DNA from: Halorubrum vacuolatum
GTDB lineage: Archaea > Halobacteriota > Halobacteria > Halobacteriales > Haloferacaceae
NCBI RefSeq assembly: GCF_900188065.1
Contig: NZ_FZNQ01000007.1
Coordinates: 62,001 to 126,000 of the forward strand
DNA length: 64,000 nt
Reading direction: 5' to 3'
A program made the translations under genes and the position numbers. Position 1 is the stretch's first letter. The number at the start of each line of letters is the position of its first letter. A model generated the notes under the pieces. It had not been told where the DNA came from, searched no databases, and saw only the letters and a list, made by a program, of their open reading frames with translations. Shown in pieces: positions 43,241-53,950 of this stretch.

Positions 43241-45741
43241 CCGAAATCACCGAGGTTGGCCTGACCGCTGCCGTCCTCGTCGCTCGCGGACCCGGCGGTC
43301 GCCGCCGCCGAGGCCGACCGATCCGCTCGAACGCCCTCCATCGAGGGGTCTTCACGGCCGGCGTGTTCGAGGATCCGCTCGGCCGTCCGCTCCCGCCCGC
43401 GGAGCGCACCCAACACGACCGCCTTCTCCGCCTCCCGAAGGTCGACACGGCTCTCGATACCTGCCTCATACAGTCGACGAGCGCGCTTCCGTCCGATCCC
43501 TCGGACGCCGGCGAGGTCCAACAGCTCCTCGCGGACGCCGTACTCGACACGTTTCCTCGCCTCTCGAACCGCGAGGACCGCGTCGCCATCGACGCCCTCC
43601 ACGTCGCGCGCGAGCGTCTCCGCCGCTCGAAGCAGCCACTCCGCCGTCTCGACTTTCCCGCGGACGTCGCCAGGGCCGACGCCGTAGCGCTCGGTGATCC
43701 GATCCTCGTCGACCTCGCTCGCCCAGTCCTCCAGCAGACGGGCGGTCTTCAGCGAGGCGAGCCAGTCCTCGAAGTTGACGTCGTCGTATGCAGACGGCGC
43801 GTCCCCGAGCAGTTCCTCCTCGCGTTCATATAGGAGCTCCTCGTACGTCTCGCGGTCGCCGGATTTCAAGTAGAGCTCGTAGGTGTCCGGCGTCCGGCTA
43901 ACGAGGTGATAGAGTCCGAGCGGCGTGAGTTCGCGGGCCGCCCCCTCCGTCTTCTCCTCGCCGGCGCTTTCGCCATTCGCGCCCCCCGCGCCCGCGCCGG
44001 TCTCGGCCCCGGCGTCAACGTCCGACAGCGAGTAGGTTCCGAACGGCCCGTCGTCACCTTCGCCCTCGCTGGTTTCGATCCCATCTCCATCGCCCTCGAC
44101 GCCGGTCCCCGAGAAGGCGTAGTCGGCGGATCGGTCGTCCCCGCCGTCCGCACAGGCTTCCCGAAGGCCGTCGATCATCGTCGCGGCGCTCATCGGATCG
44201 AGGTAGAGCCGGGAGACGGTGTGGCCGATCCCCGTCGCGGTGAGCGTCTCGCGGTTTCCGCTCCACTCCCGTTCGATGAACCCGTTTATTTCCAGGTACT
44301 CGAGCACCCGATCGGTGACGCTTTCGAGCCGCCCCGCGTCGTCGGTCTGGGTCGCATAGAGGGTGTTATCGAGGAACTCGAGTAACCCCTCGCGGGTCGA
44401 AGCGAACCCGGAGGCGACGGTGGCGAGGACGTGTGTCCGGAGCGCGGGTTCGACGGCGAGCTTCGAGCGAACGGGTTCGGCCTCCGCCCAAATGTAGCGA
44501 TCGAACAGTTCGTCCATCGTGTCGGCGCTGGACGCGAGCAACACCGCCTCGCCGTACGGGTCGAGCCCCGGCCGTCCTGCGCGGCCACACATCTGGTGGA
44601 CCTCCAGCACGTCGAGCGGTTTCATCCCGCCGTAGTCCCCGTCGTATCGTCGCCAGTCGCGCACGATCACCCGCCGTGCGGGGGTGTTGACCCCTGCTGC
44701 GAGCGTCGGCGTCGCACAGACACACTTGACGAGTCGGTCGCGGAAGGCGTCCTCGATGAGCGACCGATGCTCGCTCGCCAACCCGGCATGGTGGAACGCA
44801 GCCCCCTCCTCGACGGCGCTCGCGAGGTCGGTGGACGTTTCGGTGTCGGAGACGTCCCGAAGTTCCGATGCGAGCTCACGCAGTTCGTCGCGCTCGTCGT
44901 CGGTCAGCCGGCTCGCGGTCACCTCCCCTAACCGGCGTGCCGCGGATTCCGCGTTGCGGCGTGAGTTGACGAAGACGAGCGAGGAACCGCCCTGCCCGTC
45001 GGCCTCAGTATCGAGCGCGTCGGCGACGAGCGCGGCCGTTTGGTCGCCGCCGCGGTCGACGCGTACCTCCCGTTGGCTCCCGTCGTCGAAGTTGATCGCG
45101 TTGCCGTAGTGGACGCCGACGCGGAGGTCGATCGGTCGCCAGTCGGATTCGACGAGTTCGGCGTCGAGCCAGTCGGCGATGACGTCCGCGTTGCCGACGG
45201 TCGCCGAGAGCGCCACCGTCTGCAGGCCGGGATTCACCCGTCGGAGCTTCGCCAGCGTCACTTCGAGCGTGGGGCCCCGATGCGAGTCGTCGACGAGGTG
45301 GACCTCATCGCTCACGACACAGGTCAGATCGTCGATCCACGGCGCGCCGTTTCGGACGAGCGAGTCGACCTTCTCGCTCGTGGCGACGATGATGTCCCGC
45401 GTCGCGAGCCACTCGCCGTCGGAGTCGTAGTTGCCCGTCGAGACGCCGACGGTGACCCCGTGATCCTCCCAGCGTTCGAACTCGGCCTTCTTCTCGCTCG
45501 CGAGCGCGCGAAGCGGGACGATGTAGAGCGCCTTGCCGCCGCGTTCGACCGCCGAGAGCATGGCGAGTTCGGCGATGAGCGTCTTTCCGGACGCCGTAGG
45601 GACCGCGGCCACGAGGCTTTCGCCCTCAAGGATCCCCGCCTCGACGGCCGCCGCCTGTGGCGGATATAGCTCCGCGACGCCCTCCGCCTCCAACGCGTCG
45701 CCGACGCCCGCGGGAAGGCCGGAGAGCGAACTCGGCTTCAT
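43237..45741 (-). CDS. hel308: ATP-dependent DNA helicase Hel308
   Basis: 834 residues, Ski2-like SF2 helicase. Walker [14 protein letters not shown] near residues 44-56, DEVH box in [12 protein letters not shown] near 146, and motif [12 protein letters not shown] near 385; HhH-like [20 protein letters not shown] near 745. Unwinds stalled forks. An acidic, Gly-rich insert (about 540-595) interrupts the winged-helix/ratchet region, as in other haloarchaeal copies. Minus-strand TATA GTTAAACC at 45764-45771 fixes the start at [10 protein letters not shown]. Confidence 0.94.
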   Translation of the reverse strand: MKPSSLSGLPAGVGDALEAEGVAELYPPQAAAVEAGILEGESLVAAVPTASGKTLIAELAMLSAVERGGKALYIVPLRALASEKKAEFERWEDHGVTVGVSTGNYDSDGEWLATRDIIVATSEKVDSLVRNGAPWIDDLTCVVSDEVHLVDDSHRGPTLEVTLAKLRRVNPGLQTVALSATVGNADVIADWLDAELVESDWRPIDLRVGVHYGNAINFDDGSQREVRVDRGGDQTAALVADALDTEADGQGGSSLVFVNSRRNAESAARRLGEVTASRLTDDERDELRELASELRDVSDTETSTDLASAVEEGAAFHHAGLASEHRSLIEDAFRDRLVKCVCATPTLAAGVNTPARRVIVRDWRRYDGDYGGMKPLDVLEVHQMCGRAGRPGLDPYGEAVLLASSADTMDELFDRYIWAEAEPVRSKLAVEPALRTHVLATVASGFASTREGLLEFLDNTLYATQTDDAGRLESVTDRVLEYLEINGFIEREWSGNRETLTATGIGHTVSRLYLDPMSAATMIDGLREACADGGDDRSADYAFSGTGVEGDGDGIETSEGEGDDGPFGTYSLSDVDAGAETGAGAGGANGESAGEEKTEGAARELTPLGLYHLVSRTPDTYELYLKSGDRETYEELLYEREEELLGDAPSAYDDVNFEDWLASLKTARLLEDWASEVDEDRITERYGVGPGDVRGKVETAEWLLRAAETLARDVEGVDGDAVLAVREARKRVEYGVREELLDLAGVRGIGRKRARRLYEAGIESRVDLREAEKAVVLGALRGRERTAERILEHAGREDPSMEGVRADRSASAAATAGSASDEDGSGQANLGDFG

Positions 45742-46100
45742 ACGTGCCGGTTGTTCCCGATCCGGTTTAACACGTCGGAAGGATGGCGTGTGGAACGTGT
45801 TTTTATCTTTGAATGGTGTGGGCACTCCTGGTCGATTCGGTATATTAGGCGGATCCTGCACCATTGGAGACGTTGGTTCAACCACCCGCGAAAGCCCCGA
45901 CGCGCTCGCGGTGCGAGGCGACGCAAGAACCGCAGGGAGGGAGCGGAGCGACCGAGCGAGGATCGCAGCGAGCCGCAGCCCGCGAGCGCGTCGCCCCTTT
46001 CAGTCCCACCCCGTGGGGTGTCGGGGTCGATCCCGAGCCAAGGGCAGCGGGCTCTTCGATTGTGGTATATAAATGATGATCCGATATGGCGGTGCCTGCG
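45742..46100. other. 359-base gene-free region between hel308 and thrC
   Basis: Contains the hel308 promoter at its left end (45764-45771), a plus-strand T-run at about 45799-45803, the inverted-repeat element at 45889-46020 and an isolated strong TATA-like TATATAAAT at about 46066-46074 that precedes no gene. On the minus strand this box would start an RNA crossing the palindromic element. No protein-coding signal. Confidence 0.6.
45889..46020. repeat. palindromic intergenic element
   Basis: Arms CGACGCGCTCGCGG (45898-45911) and CCGCGAGCGCGTCG (45980-45993) are perfect 14-bp inverted repeats, with GAAAG/CTTTC continuing imperfectly outward. The 68-base interior is purine-rich with repeated GAGCGA units. 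A second hairpin, CACCCC (46007-46012) / GGGGTG (46015-46020), follows. It looks like a dispersed haloarchaeal intergenic repeat or a structured RNA. Confidence 0.65.
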
Positions 46101-47384
46101 TTAGCCGCGAATGTGTTTGAGGACGGCGTCGACGTCGTTCGGCACCGGCTCCGGATCGCCGCCGGCCTCATAAGCCGCGTCGGGATCTTTTAAAAGGTGT
46201 CCGGTGGTTAGACAGACGACGCGCTCGTCGTCATCGACGACGCCCTGTCGGCGGAGCTTTTTGAGGCCGGCGAGGCTCGCGGCGGAGGCGGGCTCCACGC
46301 CGACGCCCTCGACGGCGAGATGTCGTTGGGCGGCCGTGATCTCCACGTCGCTCACGGCGATCGCCGTCCCGCCCGTATTTCGGATCCCGGGAAGCGCCTT
46401 CGGCGCGTTCACCGGGTTGCCGATACGGATGGCCGTCGCACGCGTCTCGACCTGCTCCCAGCGACGGACCTCGTCGGCTCCCTCCTCGATCGCCTCGACC
46501 ATCGGCGCCGCACCCTCGGCCTGCACGCCGGTGAGCTTCGGGACGTCCTCGGGGTCCAACGCGCCGGATTGGACCAGCTCGCGGAAGCCTTTATAAATCG
46601 CCGAGGTGTTCCCCGCGTTCCCCACCGGAAGCACGATCCGATCGGGATAGACGCCGTAGTCGGCGTGGAACTCCTCCAGTATCTCGAAGCCGATCGTCTT
46701 CTGGCCCTCCAGCCGGAATGGATTCAGCGAGTTGAGCAGGTAGACCTCGCCGCGGGCGGCGAGTTCCTGAACGATGTCCAAGCAGGCGTCGAAGTTGCCG
46801 TCGACCTCCAGGATTCGCGCGCCGTGCAGGCTCGCTTGGGCGATCTTGCCCGCCGCGACCTTCCCCTTCGGCAACAGCACCAGCGTCTGCATGTCGCCGC
46901 GGCCGCCGTAGGCGGCGAGCGCGGCCGAGGTGTTCCCGGTCGACGCACACGCGAGCGCGTCGACGCCCAGTTCCTTGGCGACGCGGACCCCCACGGTCAT
47001 CCCGCGGTCCTTGAACGAGCCGGTCGGATTCATCCCCTCGTGTTTGATCCGAAGTGCCTCCACGCCCACGGCCTCCTCGATCCGCGGGACACGGTGTAAC
47101 GGCGTACCTCCTTCCGGCAGGGTGACGCCGAGATCGAACGGAAGCGCCTCACGGTAACGCCAGACGCCTCGGTCGGGTCCCTCCGAGTCGGCTCCCTCGC
47201 CGAAATCCTCGAACGTCGGCGGGTTCGCGTAGCGGACCTCAAGCAACCCGTCGCACTCGTCGCAGGTGTACCGGACGGCCTCGAAGGGCGCGAACGTCTC
47301 CTCGCACTCGATACAGGCGAGCCACGTTCCGTCGTCGGCACACGCCGGTGCCGACGGCGTCGGATCGTCGATAGCGAGACTCAT
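46101..47384 (-). CDS. thrC: threonine synthase
   Basis: 427 residues, fold-type II PLP enzyme. An N-terminal zinc ribbon (CIECEE near residue 21, CDECDG near 39) precedes the PLP lysine in NPTGSFKDRGM near residue 112 and the phosphate loop in ASTGNTSAALAAYGG near 135 (also VGNAGNTSAIYKG). Converts O-phosphohomoserine to threonine. Minus-strand TATA GCTTAAGG at 47408-47415 fixes the start at 47384. Confidence 0.93.
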   Translation of the reverse strand: MSLAIDDPTPSAPACADDGTWLACIECEETFAPFEAVRYTCDECDGLLEVRYANPPTFEDFGEGADSEGPDRGVWRYREALPFDLGVTLPEGGTPLHRVPRIEEAVGVEALRIKHEGMNPTGSFKDRGMTVGVRVAKELGVDALACASTGNTSAALAAYGGRGDMQTLVLLPKGKVAAGKIAQASLHGARILEVDGNFDACLDIVQELAARGEVYLLNSLNPFRLEGQKTIGFEILEEFHADYGVYPDRIVLPVGNAGNTSAIYKGFRELVQSGALDPEDVPKLTGVQAEGAAPMVEAIEEGADEVRRWEQVETRATAIRIGNPVNAPKALPGIRNTGGTAIAVSDVEITAAQRHLAVEGVGVEPASAASLAGLKKLRRQGVVDDDERVVCLTTGHLLKDPDAAYEAGGDPEPVPNDVDAVLKHIRG

Positions 47385-47407
47385 TGGCGGCCCTCCGTCC
47401 CGCCGGC

Positions 47408-47415
47408 CCTTAAGC
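47408..47415 (-). promoter_or_regulatory. TATA box of thrC
   Basis: Minus-strand GCTTAAGG, 24-31 bases before the ATG at 47384. Confidence 0.55.
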
Positions 47416-47497
47416 CGGCCGATGCGGGCGACGTCCACCTGCCCACGTTCCCCGTCGAACACACCTCGCTTATGCGTGCGCAACCCGTACCTCGTCC

Positions 47498-47755
47498 ATG
47501 GCCTCGGAGCCGTGCGACGTCTGTGAACGTAGCGTCCGGATCGCGGGCGGGATCGGCGACCTCTGGAACTTCGCGTTCGAGTCGACACAGGGGTTGACCC
47601 TCGAACTCTCCGACGGCTCGGAGTTCTTCCTCTGTTTCGACTGTATGGAGGAGCTGCCGGGCGACCACGAGCCGACCGCCGAGGACGTCGCCGAACTCAA
47701 GGAGCGAACCGAGCCGGTCGAGGAGGACGGAAACAGCTTCTGGCACTGGCGATAA
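47498..47755 (+). CDS. small four-Cys zinc-binding protein (DUF7561-type)
   Basis: 85 residues. CDVCERSVRIAGGIGDLWNF at the N-terminus and FFLCFDCMEELP near residue 48 provide two CxxC pairs for one zinc. I think it is the haloarchaeal DUF7561 family. Function unknown. It is divergent from thrC, with TATA-like GCTTATGC at about 47470-47477 and a leaderless ATG. Confidence 0.7.
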   Translation: MASEPCDVCERSVRIAGGIGDLWNFAFESTQGLTLELSDGSEFFLCFDCMEELPGDHEPTAEDVAELKERTEPVEEDGNSFWHWR

Positions 47756-47992
47756 CCGTCGCCAGTCGGCATCATCGCACGCGTTCTCTCGTGACTTCCT
47801 GAAGCCGAGCGATACGCGCGCCGGCGTATTTGATATCGCGTCATCTAGTTTATTGATTCGAACGCCCCCGTCCGCCTCCCCCCGATCGAACGGGCCACGG
47901 ACGGCCCCCCGCGTCGACCCGTGGGAGTCCCTCACGGCGCATCACAAACACCATACGCTCCGGCCACGCGGGTTAGGGTATAGGTGGTTTCA

Positions 47993-49108
47993 GTGACCAA
48001 GAAACAGGATTACACGGACGACTACCGGGATAAGACGCTGTATTTACCGGGCCCGACGGAGGTCCGCGAAGACGTCATTGAGGCGATGGCCCAGCCGATG
48101 TTCGGCCATCGGATGGATCGGATGACCGACCTCTATACGACCATCGTCGAGGACACGAAAACGTTCCTCGATACCGACAACGACGTCATCATCCTCACTG
48201 CCTCGGGGACCGAGTTCTGGGAGGCGACGACGCTCAACCTCGTCTCACGGGACGGTCGCGTGCTCTGTCCGACTTCCGGTAGCTTCAGCGAACGCCAGGC
48301 CAACGTTACTGAGCGACTCGGCCGCGAGGTGGACCGGATCGAGTACGAGTGGGGCCGGGCGGTTAAACCCGAGGACGTCCGCGAGGCGCTCGAGGCGAGC
48401 GAGGAGGGCTACGACGCCGTTACCGTCGTGATGAACGAGACGTCGACCGGCGTCCGAAACCCGATCGAGGAGATCGGCGACGTCGTCGCCGAGTATCCGG
48501 ACACCTCCTTCGTCGTCGACGCCATCTCCGCGCTGGGTGGCGATTACGTCGACATCGAGAAACACGGGATCGACGCCATCTTCACGTCCGTCCAGAAGGC
48601 GTTCGCGATGCCGCCGGGGCTCGCGGTCTGTGTCGTGAGCGACGATGCCTACAAACGGGAGGCCTCGAAGGGCACCTCCTCGTGGTACGGTGGGTTCCGC
48701 CGCTGTCTCGACTACTACGACCGGAAGGGTCAGACCCACTCGACGCCCGCCATCCCGCTCATGTTGGCCTACCGCGTCCAGATGAAACACATGCTGGAGG
48801 AGGGCCACGCCGCTCGCGACGAGCGTCACCGCGAGATGCGCGCATACGTCCACGACTGGGCTGACGAGCACTTCGATCTCTTCGCCGAGGAGGGCTACGC
48901 CTCACAGACGGTCACCTGCGTCGAGAACACGCAGGGGATCGACGTCGCGGCGACGATCGAGGAGGTCTCCGAGCGGTATGACATGGTCTTTTCGAACGGC
49001 TACGGCGACATCGCCGAGCAGACCTTCCGGATCGGCCACATGGGTGAACACACCGTCGAGAGCGTTCGCGAGCTGACCGACGCCATCGAGGACGTCGCGG
49101 AATTGTAA
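47993..49108 (+). CDS. class V aminotransferase (alanine-glyoxylate / serine-pyruvate type)
   Basis: 371 residues, GTG start. YLPGPTEVREDVIEAM and PMFGHRMDRMTDLY open the domain, the PLP-binding SGTEFWEA lies near residue 67, and the lysine is in TSVQKAFAMPPG near residue 204. Family members transaminate alanine or serine with glyoxylate; substrate here is not certain. GTG at 47993 matches the usual MTKKQ.YTDDY start; an in-frame GTG lies nine bases upstream. Confidence 0.87.
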   Translation: MTKKQDYTDDYRDKTLYLPGPTEVREDVIEAMAQPMFGHRMDRMTDLYTTIVEDTKTFLDTDNDVIILTASGTEFWEATTLNLVSRDGRVLCPTSGSFSERQANVTERLGREVDRIEYEWGRAVKPEDVREALEASEEGYDAVTVVMNETSTGVRNPIEEIGDVVAEYPDTSFVVDAISALGGDYVDIEKHGIDAIFTSVQKAFAMPPGLAVCVVSDDAYKREASKGTSSWYGGFRRCLDYYDRKGQTHSTPAIPLMLAYRVQMKHMLEEGHAARDERHREMRAYVHDWADEHFDLFAEEGYASQTVTCVENTQGIDVAATIEEVSERYDMVFSNGYGDIAEQTFRIGHMGEHTVESVRELTDAIEDVAEL

Positions 49109-49304
49109 GTAGATCTCTCGCTCTGCGGAACACGCCCGTTTTCGGTCGACTGAGCCGCTTTCTCGGATGGTTACTGATCCGTTGCAGACCCATTATTATA
49201 TCTCATAGCGCTATATCAAAAGCAGAGGCGAACCGATCCAGTCCGCACGGATCGACCGGCGACTCGCCCGAAGACCTTTCGGGTCGGCTCCAGTGCGTCC
49301 ATCC

Positions 49305-50531
49305 ATGGACCCCGACGATCTCCGAACTGCCCTCCGCCGATGGATCGACGAAGGGGTGATCGAGGAGTCGACGGCCGAGCGGATCCGTGCGTTCGAGGAT
49401 CTCGATGAGCCCGCGTCAGTTCGGAACAGTGCAACCGACGAGGAGCCGCTCCCCTCGACCGACACGGAGTCGCGATTGATCACCGATCGGCGCGTCGTCG
49501 TTGCGCTCGCGCTGATGGGCGGCGTCCTCGTCGCCGTCGGCATCGGCACCTTTCTGCTCGAACGCTGGGAAGAGATCCCGGTCGCGGGCCGCGTGCTCGC
49601 GTTGCTGGCCGTCCCGATCGGTGCAGGCGGTGGTGGCTATCGGCTCCGTCGGCGAGCGCCTCGAACCGCGCACGGGCTCTGGCTGCTCGCCGTGCTCTTT
49701 GCTGGCGTCTCGCTTTTTCAGCTGGCGGAGCTATCCGGGGTCATGGACACCCTTGGCTCCACGACCGCCGAACGCTGGCTCCTGCTCGCGTGGACCGCGC
49801 TCGCGCTCGTCGTCGCCAGCGGGCTTGACTCCCGGCCCATCGCCACGATCGGCGTTCTGCTCGGATTGGCGACGAGCGTCGCGGCGATCGATCCCGGCGA
49901 GCCGATCCTGCTCGTCGGGTTCTACGGGGCGGCCGCATACGTCGCGGGAGCGGTCACCTCCCTGTCGTGGGGATCCGTCGACGATTCGACGCGTCCGTCC
50001 GTCCGGTTCGGGAGCGTTCTTCGATGGGTCGGCGCGACGCTCGCCGTCGTCGCGCTCGCCGCTCCGACGGCCTCGGGCGAGCCGCCTCGGCTTGACCCCG
50101 GGACCGGAACCGCACTGTTCGGCGTCGTCGCGGTCGCTGCGGCGTTCGTCGCTTTGGGGCTCGGCCGTCGTACCCGGCGTGTCCGCTACGGCGTGCTTCC
50201 GGGGCTCGTCGCCCCAGTCGGGCTTGCCGCGCTGTGGACCGTTGCTGCCTCACCGGTCGGACGTGTACCGACCGCGTTGTTCGGGCTCGCCTGTCTATTC
50301 GGCGTGGTCGTCGTCCTCGTCGCCGCCGCCGTCGAACTCCAGGAAACGGGACTGGTCAACGTCGCGACGCTCGGGTTCGTCTTGGGAGTGCTCGCGTTTC
50401 TGGCCGGTCCGGTCACCGATGTCGTCTCCGGGCCCCTTGCACTCGTCTTCGCCGGAGTCGTGTTGCTCGCGACGGCGCTCGCCGCCGAGCGTGGACGACG
50501 GGCGGTGCTGGCGCGGATCCGCGCCCGATGA
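49305..50531 (+). CDS. DUF2157-like multi-span membrane protein
   Basis: 408 residues. The cytosolic N-terminus DPDDLRTALRRWIDEGVIEESTAERI is the DUF2157 signature; about ten to twelve hydrophobic spans follow from residue 60 onward. Function unknown. ATG at 49305 is chosen over an upstream in-frame ATG at 49293. The C-terminus is basic (ERGRRAVLARIRAR), consistent with a cytosolic tail. Confidence 0.8.
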   Translation: MDPDDLRTALRRWIDEGVIEESTAERIRAFEDLDEPASVRNSATDEEPLPSTDTESRLITDRRVVVALALMGGVLVAVGIGTFLLERWEEIPVAGRVLALLAVPIGAGGGGYRLRRRAPRTAHGLWLLAVLFAGVSLFQLAELSGVMDTLGSTTAERWLLLAWTALALVVASGLDSRPIATIGVLLGLATSVAAIDPGEPILLVGFYGAAAYVAGAVTSLSWGSVDDSTRPSVRFGSVLRWVGATLAVVALAAPTASGEPPRLDPGTGTALFGVVAVAAAFVALGLGRRTRRVRYGVLPGLVAPVGLAALWTVAASPVGRVPTALFGLACLFGVVVVLVAAAVELQETGLVNVATLGFVLGVLAFLAGPVTDVVSGPLALVFAGVVLLATALAAERGRRAVLARIRAR

Positions 50532-50558
50532 ACGTGGAAGGCGACCGTCGTCGTTGGT

Positions 50559-51896
50559 TTATAAGACCGCCCGATACGCCTCAAGCGTCCGTTCGACGTC
50601 CTCCTCGGTGTGTGCGTAGGAGGTGAACTGGCACTCGAACTGGTTCGCCGTGAGCAACACCCCTTCGTCTTTCATCCCCTGCCAGAAGACGCGCTCCCAG
50701 CGGTCCGTCTCGGCAGCTGCGACGTCGGCACCCGTCTTCGGACAGGCGCCGTACCGTCCACACTCCGGATCCTGTAGACAACCCGCCGGACAGCAGTCAG
50801 CGGCGCTCGTCGGCCCCTCACGAGTGAAGACCGTCTTGAACATCGAGTCGGTTCCGACCACCGTGTACTCCGGGGCCCGTTCGGCGCAGATCTCCGTGAT
50901 CCCCTCACGAAGCATGCGACCGAGTCGGTTGACGTGGTCGTAGACGTCGTTTTCGGCGGCGTACTCCAAGGAGGCCTTGCCCGCGGCCATCGTGACCGGG
51001 TGACCCGAGAACGTCCCCGACTGAAAGACGTCGCCCGCAGGGGTGAACCCCTCGATGATCTCCGCCGTCCCGCCGATGGCCCCGACGGGGAAGCCGCCGC
51101 CGATGATCTTTCCGAAGGTGGTGACGTCCGGGGTGACGCCGAGCGCCGACTGGGCACAGCCGAGCCCGCCGACGCGGAACCCCGTGATCACCTCATCGAA
51201 AATGAGCAGCGAGCCGTGATCCGTACAGAGGTCACGGAGAGTCTCGTGGTAGCCGTCAACCGGCATCACGATCCCGTTGTTCGCGAGGATCGGCTCGACG
51301 AGGACGGCCGCGATGTCGTCGCCGTACTCCGCGAACACCTCCGTTGCCGCCTCCACGTCGTTGAACGGGATCGGGAGGGTGTGTTCGGCGAACGCCTCGG
51401 GAACTCCCGCGGTCGAGGGATGGGCGCTGTCGGACGTGCCCTCGACCAGCGTCGACTCCTGTGCGCCGTGGTAGCCGCCCTGCATGATGACGACCTTCTC
51501 GCGGCCGGTGTAGCCGCGGGCCAGCCGGACGGCCGAGACCGTCGCCTCGGTGCCGGAGTTGACGAACCGGATCGACTCCACGCTCGGGACGTGACGGGCG
51601 ACGAACTCCGCGTGTTCGACCTCGATCTCCGTCGGCATCCCGTACATCGGACCGCCGGCGGTGTGTGATTGGATCGCCGCCTCGACCGGCTCAGGGAGGT
51701 CGTGGCCGTACAGGAGCGGCCCGTAGCCCATCACCCAGTCGATGTAGCGGTTACCGTCCGCGTCGATCACATGCCCGCCGTCGCCGCGCTCGGCGAAGAT
51801 CGGGTGTGGCATCGTCGCGCGGACCGAGGAGTTGACGCCGCCGGGTGCGACCGACAACGCGCGGTCGTACAGCTGGCGTGAGCGCTCGTGGTTCAT
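50559..51896 (-). CDS. hemL: glutamate-1-semialdehyde 2,1-aminomutase
   Basis: 445 residues. Class III aminotransferase with [20 protein letters not shown] near residue 117, the [11 protein letters not shown] Asp near 240, and PLP lysine in [13 protein letters not shown] near 268. Makes 5-aminolevulinate for haem and cobamides in the C5 pathway. An insert [23 protein letters not shown] (about 370-395) with four Cys is unusual for GSAM and may bind a metal. Convergent with DUF2157. Confidence 0.93.
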   Translation of the reverse strand: MNHERSRQLYDRALSVAPGGVNSSVRATMPHPIFAERGDGGHVIDADGNRYIDWVMGYGPLLYGHDLPEPVEAAIQSHTAGGPMYGMPTEIEVEHAEFVARHVPSVESIRFVNSGTEATVSAVRLARGYTGREKVVIMQGGYHGAQESTLVEGTSDSAHPSTAGVPEAFAEHTLPIPFNDVEAATEVFAEYGDDIAAVLVEPILANNGIVMPVDGYHETLRDLCTDHGSLLIFDEVITGFRVGGLGCAQSALGVTPDVTTFGKIIGGGFPVGAIGGTAEIIEGFTPAGDVFQSGTFSGHPVTMAAGKASLEYAAENDVYDHVNRLGRMLREGITEICAERAPEYTVVGTDSMFKTVFTREGPTSAADCCPAGCLQDPECGRYGACPKTGADVAAAETDRWERVFWQGMKDEGVLLTANQFECQFTSYAHTEEDVERTLEAYRAVL

Positions 51897-51999
51897 ACTC
51901 GTGGTTTCGACCGGGGGATAGAAATGCGTTGCCGAGCGGGCGCGCCGGGGTCGTGCATTCGCTGGTGACATCTCCCGGGGCCGCCGTCGGTCGCTTATG

Positions 52000-53748
52000 T
52001 TATACCGCTTCCGGCCCGGTCGTCCCCGTCCGAACCTGTAGCGCGTCCTCCACGGGCAGGATGAACACCTTCCCGTCGCCGGGCTCGCCGGTTTCGGCGG
52101 CGCTTCGGATCGCCTCGGCGACCTCGTCGGCCGGGATGTCCGCGACGACGACGTCGACTTTTATCTTCTGGTGGAGGTCGACGACGAACTCCTCGCCGCG
52201 CCACTGGCCCTTCTTTGCGGGCTGGGAGCCGCGCCCGGAGACGTTCGTCACCGTGAGCGAGGGAGCGCCGATCTCAGCGAGGGCGGTCTTGATCGCCGAC
52301 AACCTGTCGGGCCGAACGACCGCGGTGACCAGCTTGATATCGGTCCCGGCTTCCGCGCCGCCGTCGGCACGCGGTGACTCGACGCTCGTTCCCACCGCAC
52401 CCCCGTCGGTCACGACGTTGGGCTTGCCGAACTCGGGGTAGGTATCGATGCCGTGTTCGGTGACATCGAGCCCGTCACGCTCGTGCTCGGGCGTGACGCG
52501 GGCCTGTCCGATCGCCTTGAACGCGCCCCAGACCGCAGCGGTCGCGAGCACCGTCCAGATCGTGATGACCGCGACGCCGACGATCTGCGGGACGAACATT
52601 CCCGCCTCGATCGAGACGATCCCGCCCGCGATCAGTCCGCCGCCGACGGCGGTGCCCTCGATGGACCACAGCGGAAAGAGGATCAGTCCGAGCATCCCCG
52701 CGCTCCCGTGGACCGGGAAGACCGCACAGACGTCGTCGATCTTCAGTCGCTTCTCGACGAACCGGAAGACGAGCGGGAGCTGTGCGCCAGCGAGGAAGCC
52801 GATGGCGATGGCGCCCATCGGCGTGATCAGGTTCGTCGGGCCGGTGACGCCGACGAGGCCGGCGAGCATGCCGTTCGCGACGTAGAGCGTGTCGACCTTG
52901 TCGTTGAGATACAGCGAGACGGCACCCGCGCCGATCGCCCCCATCCCCATGCCGAGGGCGGTGACCATGGCGACGCTGCCGACGTACGCGAAGTCGGCGA
53001 GGACGAGTCCCTCCTCGCCGTAGCCGAGTGGGTTCGCGGCCGTGCCGACGTTGAAGCCGAACCAGCCGAAACAGAGAACGAGCGTGCCGAGCACGGCGAA
53101 CGTCATCGAATGGCCGGGAATGACGTTGACCGAGCCGTCGTCGGCGTACTTGTCCATCCGCGCGCCGAGGACCCACGCCGCGGTCAGTCCGGCGACGCCG
53201 CCGACGCCGTGAACGACCATCCCGCCCGCGAAGTCCTCGAAGCCGAGGCTTGCAAGAATCGGCGCGTCAGCGCCCGGGGCGTACCAGACCATGCCGGCGA
53301 CGACCGGGTAGATGACCGCCGCGAGCAGGAAGGTGTAACCGACGTACGCACGGAGCTTCGCCCGTCCGGCCACCGCCCCGCTCACGATGGTCGCGGCCGT
53401 CATCGCGAAGACGGCGCTGAACAGCCAGAGCGTCCAGCCGGTGTCCGCGGTCTCGCCGAACATGGTCAACGCCGAGGCCTCCCCGCCCGCGAGCAGCGAG
53501 CCGACGTTGTTCGAGATGCCCATCCCGATCACGAAGAAGACGAAAATGCCGACGGCCCACGTCAGCATGTTCTTCGTGAGCTGGTTCGCGACGTTCTTCG
53601 AGCGTACCTGGCCCGCCTCCAACATCGCGAAGCCGGCGTGCATGAAGAAGATGAGGAAGGTGACCGTGAGCCACCAGGTCATGTTGACGCCGTCGACGAG
53701 CGTCTGGATCTCCGCGGCCGACAGCTCAAGCAGCAGCGTGCCCGTCAC
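52000..53748 (-). CDS. ammonium transporter Amt fused to a PII (GlnK) domain
   Basis: 582 residues. Residues 1-415 are an Amt channel: [42 protein letters not shown] (twin-His region) and [13 protein letters not shown]. After an acidic linker (about 430-468), residues 470-582 are a full PII domain: [19 protein letters not shown]-loop [17 protein letters not shown], and a C-terminal loop [22 protein letters not shown]. The E. coli uridylylation Tyr is Trp here (QWRG), as I recall for haloarchaeal GlnK. Amt and GlnK are normally separate genes. Leader of about 85 bases. Confidence 0.92.
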   Translation of the reverse strand: MTGTLLLELSAAEIQTLVDGVNMTWWLTVTFLIFFMHAGFAMLEAGQVRSKNVANQLTKNMLTWAVGIFVFFVIGMGISNNVGSLLAGGEASALTMFGETADTGWTLWLFSAVFAMTAATIVSGAVAGRAKLRAYVGYTFLLAAVIYPVVAGMVWYAPGADAPILASLGFEDFAGGMVVHGVGGVAGLTAAWVLGARMDKYADDGSVNVIPGHSMTFAVLGTLVLCFGWFGFNVGTAANPLGYGEEGLVLADFAYVGSVAMVTALGMGMGAIGAGAVSLYLNDKVDTLYVANGMLAGLVGVTGPTNLITPMGAIAIGFLAGAQLPLVFRFVEKRLKIDDVCAVFPVHGSAGMLGLILFPLWSIEGTAVGGGLIAGGIVSIEAGMFVPQIVGVAVITIWTVLATAAVWGAFKAIGQARVTPEHERDGLDVTEHGIDTYPEFGKPNVVTDGGAVGTSVESPRADGGAEAGTDIKLVTAVVRPDRLSAIKTALAEIGAPSLTVTNVSGRGSQPAKKGQWRGEEFVVDLHQKIKVDVVVADIPADEVAEAIRSAAETGEPGDGKVFILPVEDALQVRTGTTGPEAV

Positions 53749-53853
53749 GCGGACTCACCTCCGCTGGACGAAATCCGTGAACGATCGTGTACCGATACTT
53801 GTGTTGTGTGTGCGATTGCGTTGTGATTCACGTCTATCCGTCCTGAAACGGGA

Positions 53854-53863
53854 GTATATAAAC
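53854..53863 (-). promoter_or_regulatory. TATA box of the amt-PII gene
   Basis: Minus-strand GTTTATATAC, 106-115 bases upstream of the ATG at 53748. The predicted untranslated leader is unusually long for this window. Confidence 0.55.
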
Positions 53864-53950
53864 ATATGAGTTGAATTTCACAAAAAGACCGATTAATGAT
53901 ACCCTGTGCGTCCAATTTACGGGTGAATCTATGCTATATAAGGTCGTTCT

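Noticed and set aside
52453-53826. 457-codon plus-strand open frame
   Set aside because: Antisense to the Amt-PII gene; the translation is Arg/Asp/Glu repeats with no domain.
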